From Lactobacillus amylovorus DSM 20531 (GTDB lineage Bacteria > Bacillota > Bacilli > Lactobacillales > Lactobacillaceae): DNA of 64,000 nucleotides. Shown here piece by piece: positions 50,742 to 60,619 of the stretch; position 1 is the first letter of the stretch, and every line of letters starts with the position of its first letter. The translations under genes were made by a program, and so were the position numbers. The notes beneath the pieces are model-generated. The model had not been told where the DNA came from. It did no database searches and worked only from the letters and a program-made list of their open reading frames with translations. The stretch is from assembly GCF_002706375.1 (NCBI RefSeq), contig NZ_CP017706.1, forward strand, positions 1,860,001-1,924,000, given 5' to 3'.

Positions 50742-51899
50742 ATGCGTGAAATTTATTTAGATAATGCCGCCACAACCCCTATGTCTCCTAAGGTAATTAA
50801 TGTTATTACTGATGAAATGAAGAATGATTTTGGTAATGCATCAAGTACTTATGAATTGGGACGTAAGGCCAGAAACGTGATTGACAAGGCTCGTCACCAA
50901 ATTGCGGAAAGCATTAATGCTAAAGACGGAGAAATTATTTTTACTTCAGGTGGTTCCGAAAGTAATAACACTGCAATTTTTGGAACAGCTTATAGTCGTA
51001 AAAATATTGGTAAAAAAATCATTACCACTAAAATTGAACACCCATCAGTTCTAAATCCGATGAAACGTCTTGAGCAAGAAGGCTACAACATTGTCTATTT
51101 AGATGTTGATGAAACTGGTCATATTTCTTTGGATCAACTAAAAAAGGAATTGACTCCAGATACGATTCTAGTTTCAACTATGGCTGTTAATAACGAAGTT
51201 GGTTCAATTATGCCTTTAAAGGAAATTGGCGAATTGGTTAAAGACAGCAATGCTTACTTCCATGTTGATAATGTCCAAGGAATGGGCACAATTGATATCG
51301 ATGTTAAGGCCATGCATATTGATTTATTATCAGTATCGGCTCATAAAATTAATGGACCTAAGTTTTTAGGTTTCTTGTACGAAAATGCCGATATTAATAT
51401 TCCTAATTTAGTTCTAGGCGGCGAACAGGAAACTAAACGTCGTGCGGGAACAGAAAATGTGCCTGGAATTGCTGGTTTTGGTGAAGCTGTTAAGGAATTA
51501 TCAGAAATTGGTCATGAGAGCCTGCAAGAAAAATATGCTCATTTTCAAGATATTATTTTAAAGGCCTTGGACGATAATGACATTGACTATGGAATCAATG
51601 GTGGATATGGAGCCGGCTATTCTCATCACGTATTGAATTTGTGGCTTAAGGGAGTTTCTACCACCTCGATGCAAACCAATCTTGATTTGAATGGCTACGC
51701 TGTTTCAGGTGGTTCTGCATGTACCGCGGGCTCATTGGAGCCTTCACATGTTTTAATTGCATGTTTTGGTGCAGATTCTCCACGCATAAATGAATCGATT
51801 AGAATCTCATTTGGGCGTTATAATACAGAGGAAGAAGTTAAATCTTTTGCGCAAGAATTAGTAAAAATTGCTAAAAGAATTCAATCAAAAAATAAATAG
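50742..51899 (+). CDS. iscS: Cysteine desulfurase (IscS-like), MnmA partner
   Basis: PLP enzyme giving sulfur for 2-thiouridine. It begins MREIYLDNAATTPMSP and has FTSGGSESNN, the PLP lysine in SVSAHKINGPK, and the active-site cysteine in SGGSACTAGSLEPSHV (about residue 327). The 385-residue length is normal. It lies 3 bases after mtnN and upstream of DUF1831 and mnmA, an arrangement conserved in lactobacilli, so MnmA is the likely acceptor. Confidence 0.94.
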   Translation: MREIYLDNAATTPMSPKVINVITDEMKNDFGNASSTYELGRKARNVIDKARHQIAESINAKDGEIIFTSGGSESNNTAIFGTAYSRKNIGKKIITTKIEHPSVLNPMKRLEQEGYNIVYLDVDETGHISLDQLKKELTPDTILVSTMAVNNEVGSIMPLKEIGELVKDSNAYFHVDNVQGMGTIDIDVKAMHIDLLSVSAHKINGPKFLGFLYENADINIPNLVLGGEQETKRRAGTENVPGIAGFGEAVKELSEIGHESLQEKYAHFQDIILKALDDNDIDYGINGGYGAGYSHHVLNLWLKGVSTTSMQTNLDLNGYAVSGGSACTAGSLEPSHVLIACFGADSPRINESIRISFGRYNTEEEVKSFAQELVKIAKRIQSKNK

Positions 51900-51922
51900 T
51901 TGCTTTTACAAAGAAAGCAACT
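51899..51922 (+). terminator. Weak hairpin between iscS and the DUF1831 gene
   Basis: GTTGCTTT and AAAGCAAC form an 8-bp stem with a 7- or 8-base loop, but only TTATT follows. It may be a weak terminator or a processing site. Confidence 0.45.
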
Positions 51923-51946
51923 TATTATAAATAAGTGAGGAAAATT

Positions 51947-52288
51947 ATGGCAAATACAGTTGTGATTAATGGTGATAAACGTAAATTTACTTTAAGTTCT
52001 GATTTGAAGCTTTATGCTTTAATTGATGCAGGCTTTGTAAAGACACCAAAGGGTAACTTCAATTATGAACATCCCCTTTACAATGATTCACCTTATAATG
52101 CACCTACTAAGTTGAAGATGACTATTAATAAGGATTTGTCACATTTAACTATGGTCGTTACTGATCGCAGTGGTTTGCAAAAAGTTAATATTTTTAAGAA
52201 TAAGCAATTAGCGCCTACTGTTGAACTTTTAAACTACATTTTAAAAGATCTTGAAGAGCGTAATATTTTGCTAGAGGTAAAGGATTGA
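51947..52288 (+). CDS. DUF1831 family protein
   Basis: A 113-residue cytosolic protein of unknown function. The frame is open from GTG 51935, but that codon is in the GTGAGGA ribosome site; ATG 51947 gives MANTVVINGDKRKFTLSSD. The family is found between iscS and mnmA in lactobacilli, so it may serve in sulfur transfer, but there is no cysteine motif in it to support a direct role. Confidence 0.82.
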   Translation: MANTVVINGDKRKFTLSSDLKLYALIDAGFVKTPKGNFNYEHPLYNDSPYNAPTKLKMTINKDLSHLTMVVTDRSGLQKVNIFKNKQLAPTVELLNYILKDLEERNILLEVKD

Positions 52289-52292
52289 TTGA

Positions 52293-53423
<1,131 letters not shown>

Positions 53424-53432
53424 GAGAAAGCT

Positions 53433-53465
53433 AAAAAGGATGTTCGTGTTTTCGAACATCCTTTT
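53433..53465 (+). terminator. Terminator after mnmA
   Basis: AAAAGGATGTTCG and CGAACATCCTTTT form a perfect 13-bp stem with a 6-base loop, followed by GTTTTG. Confidence 0.88.
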
Positions 53466-53518
53466 GTTTTGTGCTAAACTATTACTAATAACTACAGATT
53501 TTCGGGGGAATTTAAAAT

Positions 53519-54178
53519 ATGCAAATTTATTTTGTGCGTCATGGTAAAACTGAGTGGAATTTAGCCAGTCGTTTTCAAGGTGGACATGGTGATTCACCTT
53601 TGCTTCCACAAAGTAAAAAAGATATTCAAAAATTAGGTAAATATTTACGCGGAACAAAGTTTAGAGGCATTTTTGCTAGTCCGCTTGATCGTGCTTTTAA
53701 TACAGCCCAAGGAATTGACGATGCAATGAATGCTAATTTACCAGTTACAATTGATGAGCGCCTGCGTGAATTTAACCTAGGTGATATGGAAGGGATGAAG
53801 TTCGCTGATGCGGAAAAGAAATATCCTAAGCAAATGGATAATTTTTGGCATCACCCAGATCAATATGATCCTACTGAATTACACGGAGAAAACTATCCTC
53901 ATGTAATTGCTCGTGGTAAGTCTTTTGCTGAAGAAATGGCTAAGAGATTTCCTAACGATGACGACAAAGTTTTAGCTGTTAGTCATGGTGCTGCTTTATC
54001 CGCAATTATGGGTGGCCTTTTGGGTTATCCTTTGAAGGATATTCGTAAAAATGGTGGTTTAAGTAATACTAGTTTAACGATTTTGGAAACCAACGATGGC
54101 GGTAAGACATTTAAGCCTGTTGTTTGGAACGAAACTAGCTACTTAGGCAGAAAATTATCTAAAACGGATTCTTTATAA
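53519..54178 (+). CDS. Histidine phosphatase family protein (phosphoglycerate mutase-like)
   Basis: Phosphatase of unknown substrate. The 219 residues start with the RHG motif YFVRHGKTEWN (catalytic His about residue 8) and have the second His in LAVSHGAAL. The acid catalyst lies in LREFNLGDMEGM. The sequence lacks marks of the glycolytic mutase. It overlaps the TPR gene by one base, so the two share a transcript with recD2. Confidence 0.9.
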   Translation: MQIYFVRHGKTEWNLASRFQGGHGDSPLLPQSKKDIQKLGKYLRGTKFRGIFASPLDRAFNTAQGIDDAMNANLPVTIDERLREFNLGDMEGMKFADAEKKYPKQMDNFWHHPDQYDPTELHGENYPHVIARGKSFAEEMAKRFPNDDDKVLAVSHGAALSAIMGGLLGYPLKDIRKNGGLSNTSLTILETNDGGKTFKPVVWNETSYLGRKLSKTDSL

Positions 54179-54822
54179 TGAACAATAAAATTGAGAAGCT
54201 ATATAACGAAGGCAAAGTAGATCAGGCGATTCATTTATTGATCAAAAAAATAGATGAAAAACCGCAAAAAGTTGAAAATTATTTACAGCTTTCAACTTAT
54301 TTAATTGAGCAAGGCAGTGCCGATCAGGCACAAAAACTGCTTGAACAAGCACAGCATCTGGTTAAGAAACCACGTGAATTAAGCTACAACCTAGCTGTTT
54401 GCTACTATATGCAAGGTGATTTTGATAAAGCGCTGAATTTACTAGATCAAATTCCTAATGATGATTTAACTCTTTACCAAAAGGCCTTAACTTACTTGAA
54501 ACTAGGTCAAAGTCAAAAGGCTTTAGCTTATGCTTTAACGATTAAAAAGATCGATGAACGCGTGCAAGAATTGCTAGGCGATATTTGGTTAAGCATGGGT
54601 GAAGCTAAACAAGCCGAGCAAATGTATTTAGCTATTCCAGAAGATAAAAGAACAGCTAAGGTCTATTTTTTGCTAGGTGTAACGACATTAGAAAAAGATC
54701 GTGATCAGGCAGAAAAATATTTTGATCAGGCTAAACAAATGGATATCAAGTATTATCACCATGCAATGAATCAATATGCTTCAATTATGAAAATGCTAAA
54801 TGATAAGGAAAAGAAAAAATAA
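54178..54822 (+). CDS. TPR-repeat protein
   Basis: A 214-residue cytosolic protein built of about five tetratricopeptide repeats (ALTYLKLGQSQKALAYAL, VYFLLGVTTLEKDRDQA), likely a protein-protein adaptor. It has no enzyme motif. It sits between the histidine phosphatase and recD2 with overlapping ends on both sides; this trio is common in lactobacilli but the joint role is unknown. Confidence 0.85.
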   Translation: MNNKIEKLYNEGKVDQAIHLLIKKIDEKPQKVENYLQLSTYLIEQGSADQAQKLLEQAQHLVKKPRELSYNLAVCYYMQGDFDKALNLLDQIPNDDLTLYQKALTYLKLGQSQKALAYALTIKKIDERVQELLGDIWLSMGEAKQAEQMYLAIPEDKRTAKVYFLLGVTTLEKDRDQAEKYFDQAKQMDIKYYHHAMNQYASIMKMLNDKEKKK

Positions 54823-57173
54823 TGGTCGAATTTACCGGTAAGGTTAACGGGATCGTTTTCGAGAACGACAAGGATTTATACAAAATTTTAGATGTTGAAA
54901 TTATTGGCTCACTAGAAAACTATTCACGCGATGAAATAAAAGTGACCGGTAATTTTGGCGATATTCAAATTTCAGCTAGTTATCGTTTTGAAGGCAAACT
55001 TGTGATGCATGAAAAGTTTGGTTTGCAATTTAGAGCTACTAGCTATAAGCAGGTTTTGCCGCATGAAGAGGGTTCATTAACTAAATATTTGAGTTCTGAT
55101 AAATTCCCAGGCATAGGAAAAAAGGCTGCCAACACGATTATCAATGAGCTAGGCTTAAATGCTTTGGATATTTTAAAAGAAAAACCTGCTAAGATTGATA
55201 CTTTATCTTTAACTAGAAAACAAAAAGATAGCTTGCTTTCTGGGCTGAATTCAATGGATTCTTATTCAGAAATTGTCTTGAAATTAGCACAGTACGGGAT
55301 CAATCGTCGAATTGCAGCTAATATTTATCAGTTATATCATGGCGACAGTCTAAAGAAACTGCAAACAGATCCTTATGCAGTGATCAATGATGTAACTGGT
55401 TTTGGTTTTAAATCAGCCGATATGTTGGGTAAACAGTTAGAAATTAAGGATGATGATCCCCGCAGAATCAACGGTGCGATTTATCAGGTGTTGATTGACG
55501 CTTTAAGTGGTAGCGGCGATACTTATGTACCGCTTAAGGAACTTCTGACAGAAGCAAGCAAACTATTGCAAATTGATAAATTTGATCCTATTGCTAATTG
55601 TGTCCTTGGTTTGCAACAAGATGGCAAGATCGTAGTCAATGATGATGTAGCGGCTTTACAAAGCATCTACCAAACGGAAGTTGATATTGCTCACTCGATG
55701 AAATATTTGGTTGAATCCAGACAGGATCAAGAAGATGAACAATATAGCGAGAAAGAGATGAACGCAGCCATTAAGGATGCAGAAAAAGAATTGAAAATTA
55801 AATATGACGAAACGCAAAAATTAGCTATCAAAAATGCGTTGAATCATCCTATTTCAATTTTGACTGGTGGCCCTGGTACAGGTAAAACTACGATTATCAA
55901 CGGAATTTTACTAGCTTTGAGAAAGCTGGCTGAAATCCCAGCTTCTGCTTTGTACAGTGAAGATCCACCATTCCTTTTGGCTGCACCTACTGGCCGTGCG
56001 GCTAAGAGAATGAGTGAGATTACTGGTATCGGTGCTAAAACGATTCACAGAATGCTGGGATTAGGTATTGGGGATGCAGGCACTGGTGAACTAAATGAAT
56101 TAAACGGTGAAATATTAATTATTGACGAGATGTCGATGGTTGATATGTTCTTGTTTAAACAGCTTTTGTCCAGTATTAATCAAATTCGCCATATTGTCTT
56201 TGTCGGTGATAAGGATCAGCTTCCATCAGTTGGTGCGGGTAATGTTTTCAGTGATTTGATTAAGTCGCAAGCATTTCCAACAACGATTTTGAAAGAAATC
56301 CATCGACAAGGTGACGATTCAACGATTATTTCGCTTGCCCATGCGGTCAATGAAGGTGTGAATGAAGGTGCTTTATTTAAGAAGACAAAGAACTATTCAT
56401 TTATCAGCTGTCGACCAGATTTGGTGGGGGATGCAGTTGGTCAAATTGTTGAACTTGCTTTAAAGCGTGGTTTTGCTAAAGATGATATTCAAGTTTTAGG
56501 TGCAATGTATCATGGCAATGGCGGAGTAGATAACTTAAACGATATTATTCAAGAAATCATGAATCCGCCTAAGGCTAAAAGTAAGTCACTGGAAGCTCAT
56601 AACGAAACTTTCCGGATTGGCGACAGAATTTTGCAATTGCAGAATAATCCTGAAAAAGACATTTATAATGGCCAAATCGGTAAAATTAGCAGTATCGATG
56701 AAGAGAACTCCAAAGAATGCATGGTTGCCAAGTTTGATGATCGTGAAGTTACTTTTGGGCGAAAAGATTTAAATGATTTAACTAGGGCCTATGCGATTAC
56801 AATTCACAAATCTCAAGGTTCAGAATTTCCATTAGTAGTTCTCAACCTAACGATGCAGAACTATGTGATGCTGAAACGAAACCTTTTGTATACTGCAATT
56901 ACCCGTGCTGAAAAGAATTTGGTGTTAGTAGGAGATCCTAGAGCTTTTGAAGCTGCCTTTAAAACACCAGGCAATGACCGTAAAACTGGTTTAGCTTCCA
57001 AATTACGTAAACAATTAGGCATTACGGTTAAACCGGAAAATGTTCAGGAACCAGAGTCAAAGCCAAAAGAAAAAACAAAACCTAAGCAACCGGAGGATTA
57101 TATTCTAACTCCTGAAAAAATTTATTCAGGTGAAATTGATCCAATGATCGGTATGGAAGATATTCATTTATAA
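54822..57173 (+). CDS. recD2: RecD2 family ATP-dependent DNA helicase
   Basis: 5'-3' superfamily 1 helicase acting in DNA repair and mismatch or fork processing. The 783 residues begin with an OB-like N-terminal domain (about 1-80) and a helix-hairpin-helix with FPGIGKKAA (about 98-106). The motor follows: Walker A GGPGTGKTT (about 348), Walker B LIIDEMSMVD (about 432), motif III GDKDQLPSVGAG, and AITIHKSQGSEFP near 660. The C-terminus is Lys/Pro-rich. It overlaps the TPR gene and ends at a terminator. Confidence 0.95.
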   Translation: MVEFTGKVNGIVFENDKDLYKILDVEIIGSLENYSRDEIKVTGNFGDIQISASYRFEGKLVMHEKFGLQFRATSYKQVLPHEEGSLTKYLSSDKFPGIGKKAANTIINELGLNALDILKEKPAKIDTLSLTRKQKDSLLSGLNSMDSYSEIVLKLAQYGINRRIAANIYQLYHGDSLKKLQTDPYAVINDVTGFGFKSADMLGKQLEIKDDDPRRINGAIYQVLIDALSGSGDTYVPLKELLTEASKLLQIDKFDPIANCVLGLQQDGKIVVNDDVAALQSIYQTEVDIAHSMKYLVESRQDQEDEQYSEKEMNAAIKDAEKELKIKYDETQKLAIKNALNHPISILTGGPGTGKTTIINGILLALRKLAEIPASALYSEDPPFLLAAPTGRAAKRMSEITGIGAKTIHRMLGLGIGDAGTGELNELNGEILIIDEMSMVDMFLFKQLLSSINQIRHIVFVGDKDQLPSVGAGNVFSDLIKSQAFPTTILKEIHRQGDDSTIISLAHAVNEGVNEGALFKKTKNYSFISCRPDLVGDAVGQIVELALKRGFAKDDIQVLGAMYHGNGGVDNLNDIIQEIMNPPKAKSKSLEAHNETFRIGDRILQLQNNPEKDIYNGQIGKISSIDEENSKECMVAKFDDREVTFGRKDLNDLTRAYAITIHKSQGSEFPLVVLNLTMQNYVMLKRNLLYTAITRAEKNLVLVGDPRAFEAAFKTPGNDRKTGLASKLRKQLGITVKPENVQEPESKPKEKTKPKQPEDYILTPEKIYSGEIDPMIGMEDIHL

Positions 57174-57177
57174 ACCT

Positions 57178-57215
57178 AAAAGAGTCTTATGATCTAGGTA
57201 TCATAAGGCTTTTTG
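57178..57215 (+). terminator. Terminator after recD2
   Basis: AGTCTTATGAT pairs with ATCATAAGGCT (one G-T pair) around a CTAGGT loop, followed by five T. Confidence 0.88.
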
Positions 57216-57229
57216 AATATACAAAAGCA

Positions 57230-57238
57230 TGATATAAT
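57230..57238 (+). promoter_or_regulatory. Possible promoter of the NERD gene (extended -10)
   Basis: TGATATAAT at 57230-57238 is an extended -10 with a perfect hexamer, 46 bases before the start codon. TTGAAT upstream is only 14 bases away, too close for a normal -35. Confidence 0.4.
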
Positions 57239-57283
57239 TAGGATACTTAAACGCATGTTCTAAGGAATAAAAAATGAATTAAT

Positions 57284-58927
57284 ATGGAGATTACAATTAT
57301 TACGCTGACAGTAGGTCTGATCACCTATTGTTTTTTTCGGTCAATAAAAGCTAAGAGCAGAGTGAAAAAAGTGGAACTCAGTGATACAGATAAAGAAGAA
57401 CTTAATAAATTAGAAAAGATTGCAGGAAAACAATTGCCATATCGTTTTCCAAATAAGCGGGGATTAACTTTTCAGATTGTTGAATTTATTCGTCCCGGAT
57501 TTATTAAACGGAGAATATTTGATCGCAACGGTCATTGCTTATTCTTGATTAAGTATAATTTAGATCGAACGATTGCGGAATTTATCGAATTTGGTGTTAC
57601 AGATGGTCACTATTTTAGAAAGACCGTTTGGAATGAAAAAGATGAGAAAAACGAATTTTATCAATATCAAAAGCAACAGATTACCGATTTCGCTAAAATA
57701 AAAACGAAGCTGCAATATTATCGTTCTATGGTGCAAGAGAAAAAAGCAGAAGTTCTACCGCTTGAAAATGACATGAAGCAATATGCTAACGAAACCGAAA
57801 ACCACGCTTATTATCAAAAAGAATGGGTAAAACGAGATAAAGTTACGGATACTGCAGCTATTCATTCGTTAGAAAAAGCGGAGAAACTAGATTTCACTAA
57901 AAAACGTGATCTGAGACGGGCATTACAGTTGCGTAATGTTTTGCGAATTAGTGCGATTAATTCTGGTTTTAAAACATACAACAAGAATGTTACCAATTTT
58001 CAAAAAAGAATGACCGATTTGCATTTAGGAAAAATCAAGTATCTTCATCCAATGGATGTTTTATCTGATCATGATTTGCGGCATGCTAGTAATCTTTTAG
58101 CCGGAGCTGCTGCAGAAGAATTAGTCAATAAAAGAATTAAAGAAGTTCAGTTTGGCAAAATTTTAATTCATAATTTGATTTTGCCATATCCGTATGAAAA
58201 GCAAACTAAACTGGGCAACAACCAAATTGATCACTTGGTTATTGCATCTAGCGGTATTTTTTGTTTTGAAACTAAGGCTAGAACGAGTAAGAACCATTCT
58301 TACGATATGCTTAAGGATTATAGTGAAATAGCTGATCAAGTAGCTAAACATAAAGAAAGCATCAAGTATGTTCTAGAAAAAAGCAACAATCCAGCAATCA
58401 TTAATTTGTTAAAACGAATTCCTAGTATAGATCAGTTGATTCGTAATGTAGTTGTGGTAGTTAGTCGTACTGAAGAAAAATTTACTCTAGAAAAAATCGA
58501 AAGATACGAGCGAGTAGGAATTGAAGTTTGTCAATTAGATGATATTCAATCTTTATTAGTCAAAGCACCGGCAGGCATTGGATTGCAGCCAGAAGAAGTC
58601 TCCGCAGTAGGGGAAGAAATGACTAATAATAAGGCACTAGAAGAGGAAAAGACTTTTAGTGAAAACATTTTATTATTTGAAGATGACATGAAACTGGATG
58701 AAAAAGCTGTTGATGAGCAGCTTTACCATGCTAACCAAGTAATTAAACATATTGAGCATATCAAAAATTTATTAGCAGATTACTTATCAGGTGCACGTGA
58801 ATGGCGTCAGTTGTATCAACAATACCGCTATTGGAAGAAATTTTATGATCAAGTACGTAGCTTTGTAGATGCGGAAACGTATTATAAACAGCATCAGATG
58901 GATAAAGAAATTTTAGACAAAATATAA
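57284..58927 (+). CDS. NERD-domain (nuclease-related) membrane-anchored protein
   Basis: The 547 residues begin with one membrane helix (about 2-20), then a mixed region, and a NERD domain at about 280-420. It has the core NNQIDHLVIASSGIFCFETKA, the Asp and Glu-x-Lys of a restriction-endonuclease-like fold. The C-terminal 100 residues are helical. NERD proteins are thought to cut or bind nucleic acid, but function here is unknown. The ribosome site is poor. The stop codon abuts the first arm of a terminator that is now split by an IS. Confidence 0.82.
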   Translation: MEITIITLTVGLITYCFFRSIKAKSRVKKVELSDTDKEELNKLEKIAGKQLPYRFPNKRGLTFQIVEFIRPGFIKRRIFDRNGHCLFLIKYNLDRTIAEFIEFGVTDGHYFRKTVWNEKDEKNEFYQYQKQQITDFAKIKTKLQYYRSMVQEKKAEVLPLENDMKQYANETENHAYYQKEWVKRDKVTDTAAIHSLEKAEKLDFTKKRDLRRALQLRNVLRISAINSGFKTYNKNVTNFQKRMTDLHLGKIKYLHPMDVLSDHDLRHASNLLAGAAAEELVNKRIKEVQFGKILIHNLILPYPYEKQTKLGNNQIDHLVIASSGIFCFETKARTSKNHSYDMLKDYSEIADQVAKHKESIKYVLEKSNNPAIINLLKRIPSIDQLIRNVVVVVSRTEEKFTLEKIERYERVGIEVCQLDDIQSLLVKAPAGIGLQPEEVSAVGEEMTNNKALEEEKTFSENILLFEDDMKLDEKAVDEQLYHANQVIKHIEHIKNLLADYLSGAREWRQLYQQYRYWKKFYDQVRSFVDAETYYKQHQMDKEILDKI

Positions 58928-58944
58928 AAGCCAAAGGAGAAATC
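58927..58944. terminator. Left half of a terminator split by an IS
   Basis: AAAGCCAAAGGA-GAAA-TC is the first arm and loop of a hairpin. The second arm, TCCTTTGGCTT, lies beyond the IS at 60611-60621. Joined, they form an 11-bp stem with a GAAA loop between two convergent genes, spanning almost exactly the space between the two stop codons. Confidence 0.8.
58935..58944. repeat. Target-site duplication of the IS4-family element, left copy
   Basis: AGGAGAAATC directly before the left end of the element; the identical sequence follows the right end at 60603-60612. A 10-bp duplication fits the 10-12 bp known for the IS231 group of the IS4 family. Confidence 0.88.
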
Positions 58945-58970
58945 CAATGTCATTAAGTTAAAACATTGAC
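58945..58970. repeat. Left terminal inverted repeat of the IS4-family element
   Basis: Starts CAATGTCATTAAGTTAA and ends ACATTGAC; matches the complement of the right end at 25 of 26 positions (A against G at position 18). Confidence 0.88.
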
Positions 58971-58984
58971 GAAGATGGGACCTT

Positions 58985-59016
58985 AAGAACCGAATCATTT
59001 TGATTCGGTTCTTTTT
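58985..59016 (+). terminator. Terminator inside the left end of the IS
   Basis: AAGAACCGAATCA and TGATTCGGTTCTT form a perfect 13-bp stem with a three-base loop, then T residues. It would stop transcription coming from the NERD gene before the transposase. Confidence 0.88.
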
Positions 59017-59029
59017 CTACGTAAAATAA

Positions 59030-59067
59030 AAAGTGAGCAGAGTCTAATTTACTCTTCTGCTCACTTT
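59030..59067 (+). other. Hairpin before the transposase start
   Basis: AAAGTGAGCAGA (59030-59041) and TCTGCTCACTTT (59056-59067) form a perfect 12-bp stem with a 14-base loop. IS4-family elements often use such a structure to prevent translation from outside transcripts. This use is inferred. Confidence 0.6.
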
Positions 59068-59107
59068 CGTCATATTATCCGGTCTTTCATAGAAAGCTGT
59101 GACTCTT

Positions 59108-60469
59108 ATGAAATCCCTTCACTCAAATATTCTAAAACTGATGGATAATATTATCAATAAAATCGCCACTAATATTCATGCTTTCTCTGTTTCAGATCAG
59201 GCCTTTACCCGTTGTCGTAAGCTCAATGTCGTTGATTTGATTAGGCTGATTCTAAACATGGGAGCCGGCAGTTTGAACTCGGAAATTTTTCATGCTTTTC
59301 CTAACATAAATTCCAGAATGACCGCTTCGGCTTTCGAACAACAAAAGGCTAAATTAAAACCCGAATGTTTTAAAGAAATCATGGCTGAGCTTAGTCAGGC
59401 AAACAATGCACCACAATTACTAGATGACAAATACTTAGTTGTAGCGATTGATGGTTCCGATTTTGATCAGCCTTTTAATCCAAAATCAAAGAATATTTTT
59501 CAAGGCAAAGATGGTAGAAAATATTGTCAGATCCATGTAAATGCTCTTTATGATGTTTTGAATAAATTATATTTGGATATGGTCATTCAGCCCAGACAAA
59601 AAATGGATGAGCGTGAAGCGGCACTAACAATGTTAAAGAATCTAGATAAACAAGAAAAAGATTTTTTAGTTTTAATGGATCGTGGCTATAGTAGTTTTAA
59701 TTTGATTGAAACCTGTAATCGGCTAAAGCATTGTCACTATGTTATTCGAACAAAAGCTGGGAATGGCGCTATTAAAGAAATTACCACATTGTCAGGCCAT
59801 GAATATGATAGTGAGCTTTCCTGTAAAGTAACTGCATCGCATCGCTACTATATAACTCACAAAGATACGGAAAAGTTTCTTCACCTGGTATTCCATAAAA
59901 AACATCATTACAAGGCTGTACGCTCAAAAAATACCAAAGATTCACGCTGGGACCATGAAGATATATGCAATGTTAAATTTCGAATTTGTAAGTTTAGAAT
60001 TAATCCACCAGGTTCAGACGATGAGTGGGAAGTTCTGATCACCAATTTAGACCGGGACAAATACCCACTAGCTAGAATGAAAGAGATCTATCATCTTCGC
60101 TGGGGAATAGAAACTTCTTTTAGGGAGCTTAAATATGACTTAAGCGGCGTCCAGTTTCATTCTAAAAAAGATCAATTTGTTTATATGGAGATATACGCCC
60201 ATTTTGCAATGTATGATGCAGTGAGCTTATCAGTAGCCGCCAGCTCAAAGCCATATGTTAAAAGCAAATATCAATATCAAATAGATTTTAAAATGGCCTG
60301 CTGTATTTGGCGACGATACTTTATGATAAGCGATAATTCAGATATAAGCTTTGCACAATTAGTGCTTGATATGGCATCTTATATAACTCCAATTCGACCG
60401 GGAAGAAAAGATAAACGTAATTTAAAAGCAAAATTAGTTATCAGTTTTCCTTATCGTTTGGTAGCTTAG
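59108..60469 (+). CDS. IS4-family transposase (YREK type)
   Basis: DDE transposase of about 453 residues. The catalytic residues are seen in VVAIDGSDF (first Asp), LVLMDRGYSS (second Asp) and the signature Y-x2-R-x3-E-x6-K in YHLRWGIETSFRELK, the diagnostic pattern of the IS4 family. The frame is open from GTG 59099, but ATG 59108 is better spaced from AGAAAG. No stop or deletion is seen. A second hairpin (GGCTATCC/GGATGGCT, 60484-60503) follows the gene. Confidence 0.93.
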   Translation: MKSLHSNILKLMDNIINKIATNIHAFSVSDQAFTRCRKLNVVDLIRLILNMGAGSLNSEIFHAFPNINSRMTASAFEQQKAKLKPECFKEIMAELSQANNAPQLLDDKYLVVAIDGSDFDQPFNPKSKNIFQGKDGRKYCQIHVNALYDVLNKLYLDMVIQPRQKMDEREAALTMLKNLDKQEKDFLVLMDRGYSSFNLIETCNRLKHCHYVIRTKAGNGAIKEITTLSGHEYDSELSCKVTASHRYYITHKDTEKFLHLVFHKKHHYKAVRSKNTKDSRWDHEDICNVKFRICKFRINPPGSDDEWEVLITNLDRDKYPLARMKEIYHLRWGIETSFRELKYDLSGVQFHSKKDQFVYMEIYAHFAMYDAVSLSVAASSKPYVKSKYQYQIDFKMACCIWRRYFMISDNSDISFAQLVLDMASYITPIRPGRKDKRNLKAKLVISFPYRLVA

Positions 60470-60513
60470 ATTAATTAAAAAGTGGCTATCCTAGGATGGC
60501 TTATTTGTGCTAT

Positions 60514-60556
60514 CAAAAAAAGACATTTACCGAGAAAAGTAATTCGATAAATGTCT
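60514..60556 (-). terminator. Terminator inside the right end of the IS, minus strand
   Basis: On the minus strand AGACATTTATCGA pairs with TCGGTAAATGTCT (one mismatch) and is followed by seven T. It would stop transcripts coming from the lipid kinase gene that enter the IS. Confidence 0.85.
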
Positions 60557-60576
60557 CAAAAAATATTGTCAGATTT

Positions 60577-60602
60577 GTCAATGTCTTAACTTAATGACAT
60601 TG
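60577..60602. repeat. Right terminal inverted repeat of the IS4-family element
   Basis: Complementary to the left end with one mismatch; ends TTAACTTAATGACATTG. Confidence 0.88.
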
Positions 60603-60612
60603 AGGAGAAATC
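60603..60612. repeat. Target-site duplication of the IS4-family element, right copy
   Basis: AGGAGAAATC, identical to the left copy at 58935-58944. It joins the second arm of the split terminator, which continues to 60621. Confidence 0.88.
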
Positions 60613-60619
60613 CTTTGGC

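Larger units (their letters stand above)
58945..60602 (+). mobile_element. IS4-family insertion sequence, IS231-like, complete
   Basis: The element is 1658 bases long and is bounded by inverted repeats of 26 bases with one mismatch (58945-58970 and 60577-60602, beginning CAATGTCATTAAGTTAA). The length, end sequence, 10-bp target duplication and YREK transposase match the IS231 group. It carries terminator hairpins near both ends. It seems intact and could be mobile. Confidence 0.9.

Noticed and set aside
58946-59000. A tiny frame MSLS-stop with a strong AGGAG site, followed in frame by NIDEDGTLRTESF
   Set aside because: The sequence is the left inverted repeat of the IS4-family element. The apparent ribosome site comes from the split terminator and target duplication, so it is not a broken small gene.
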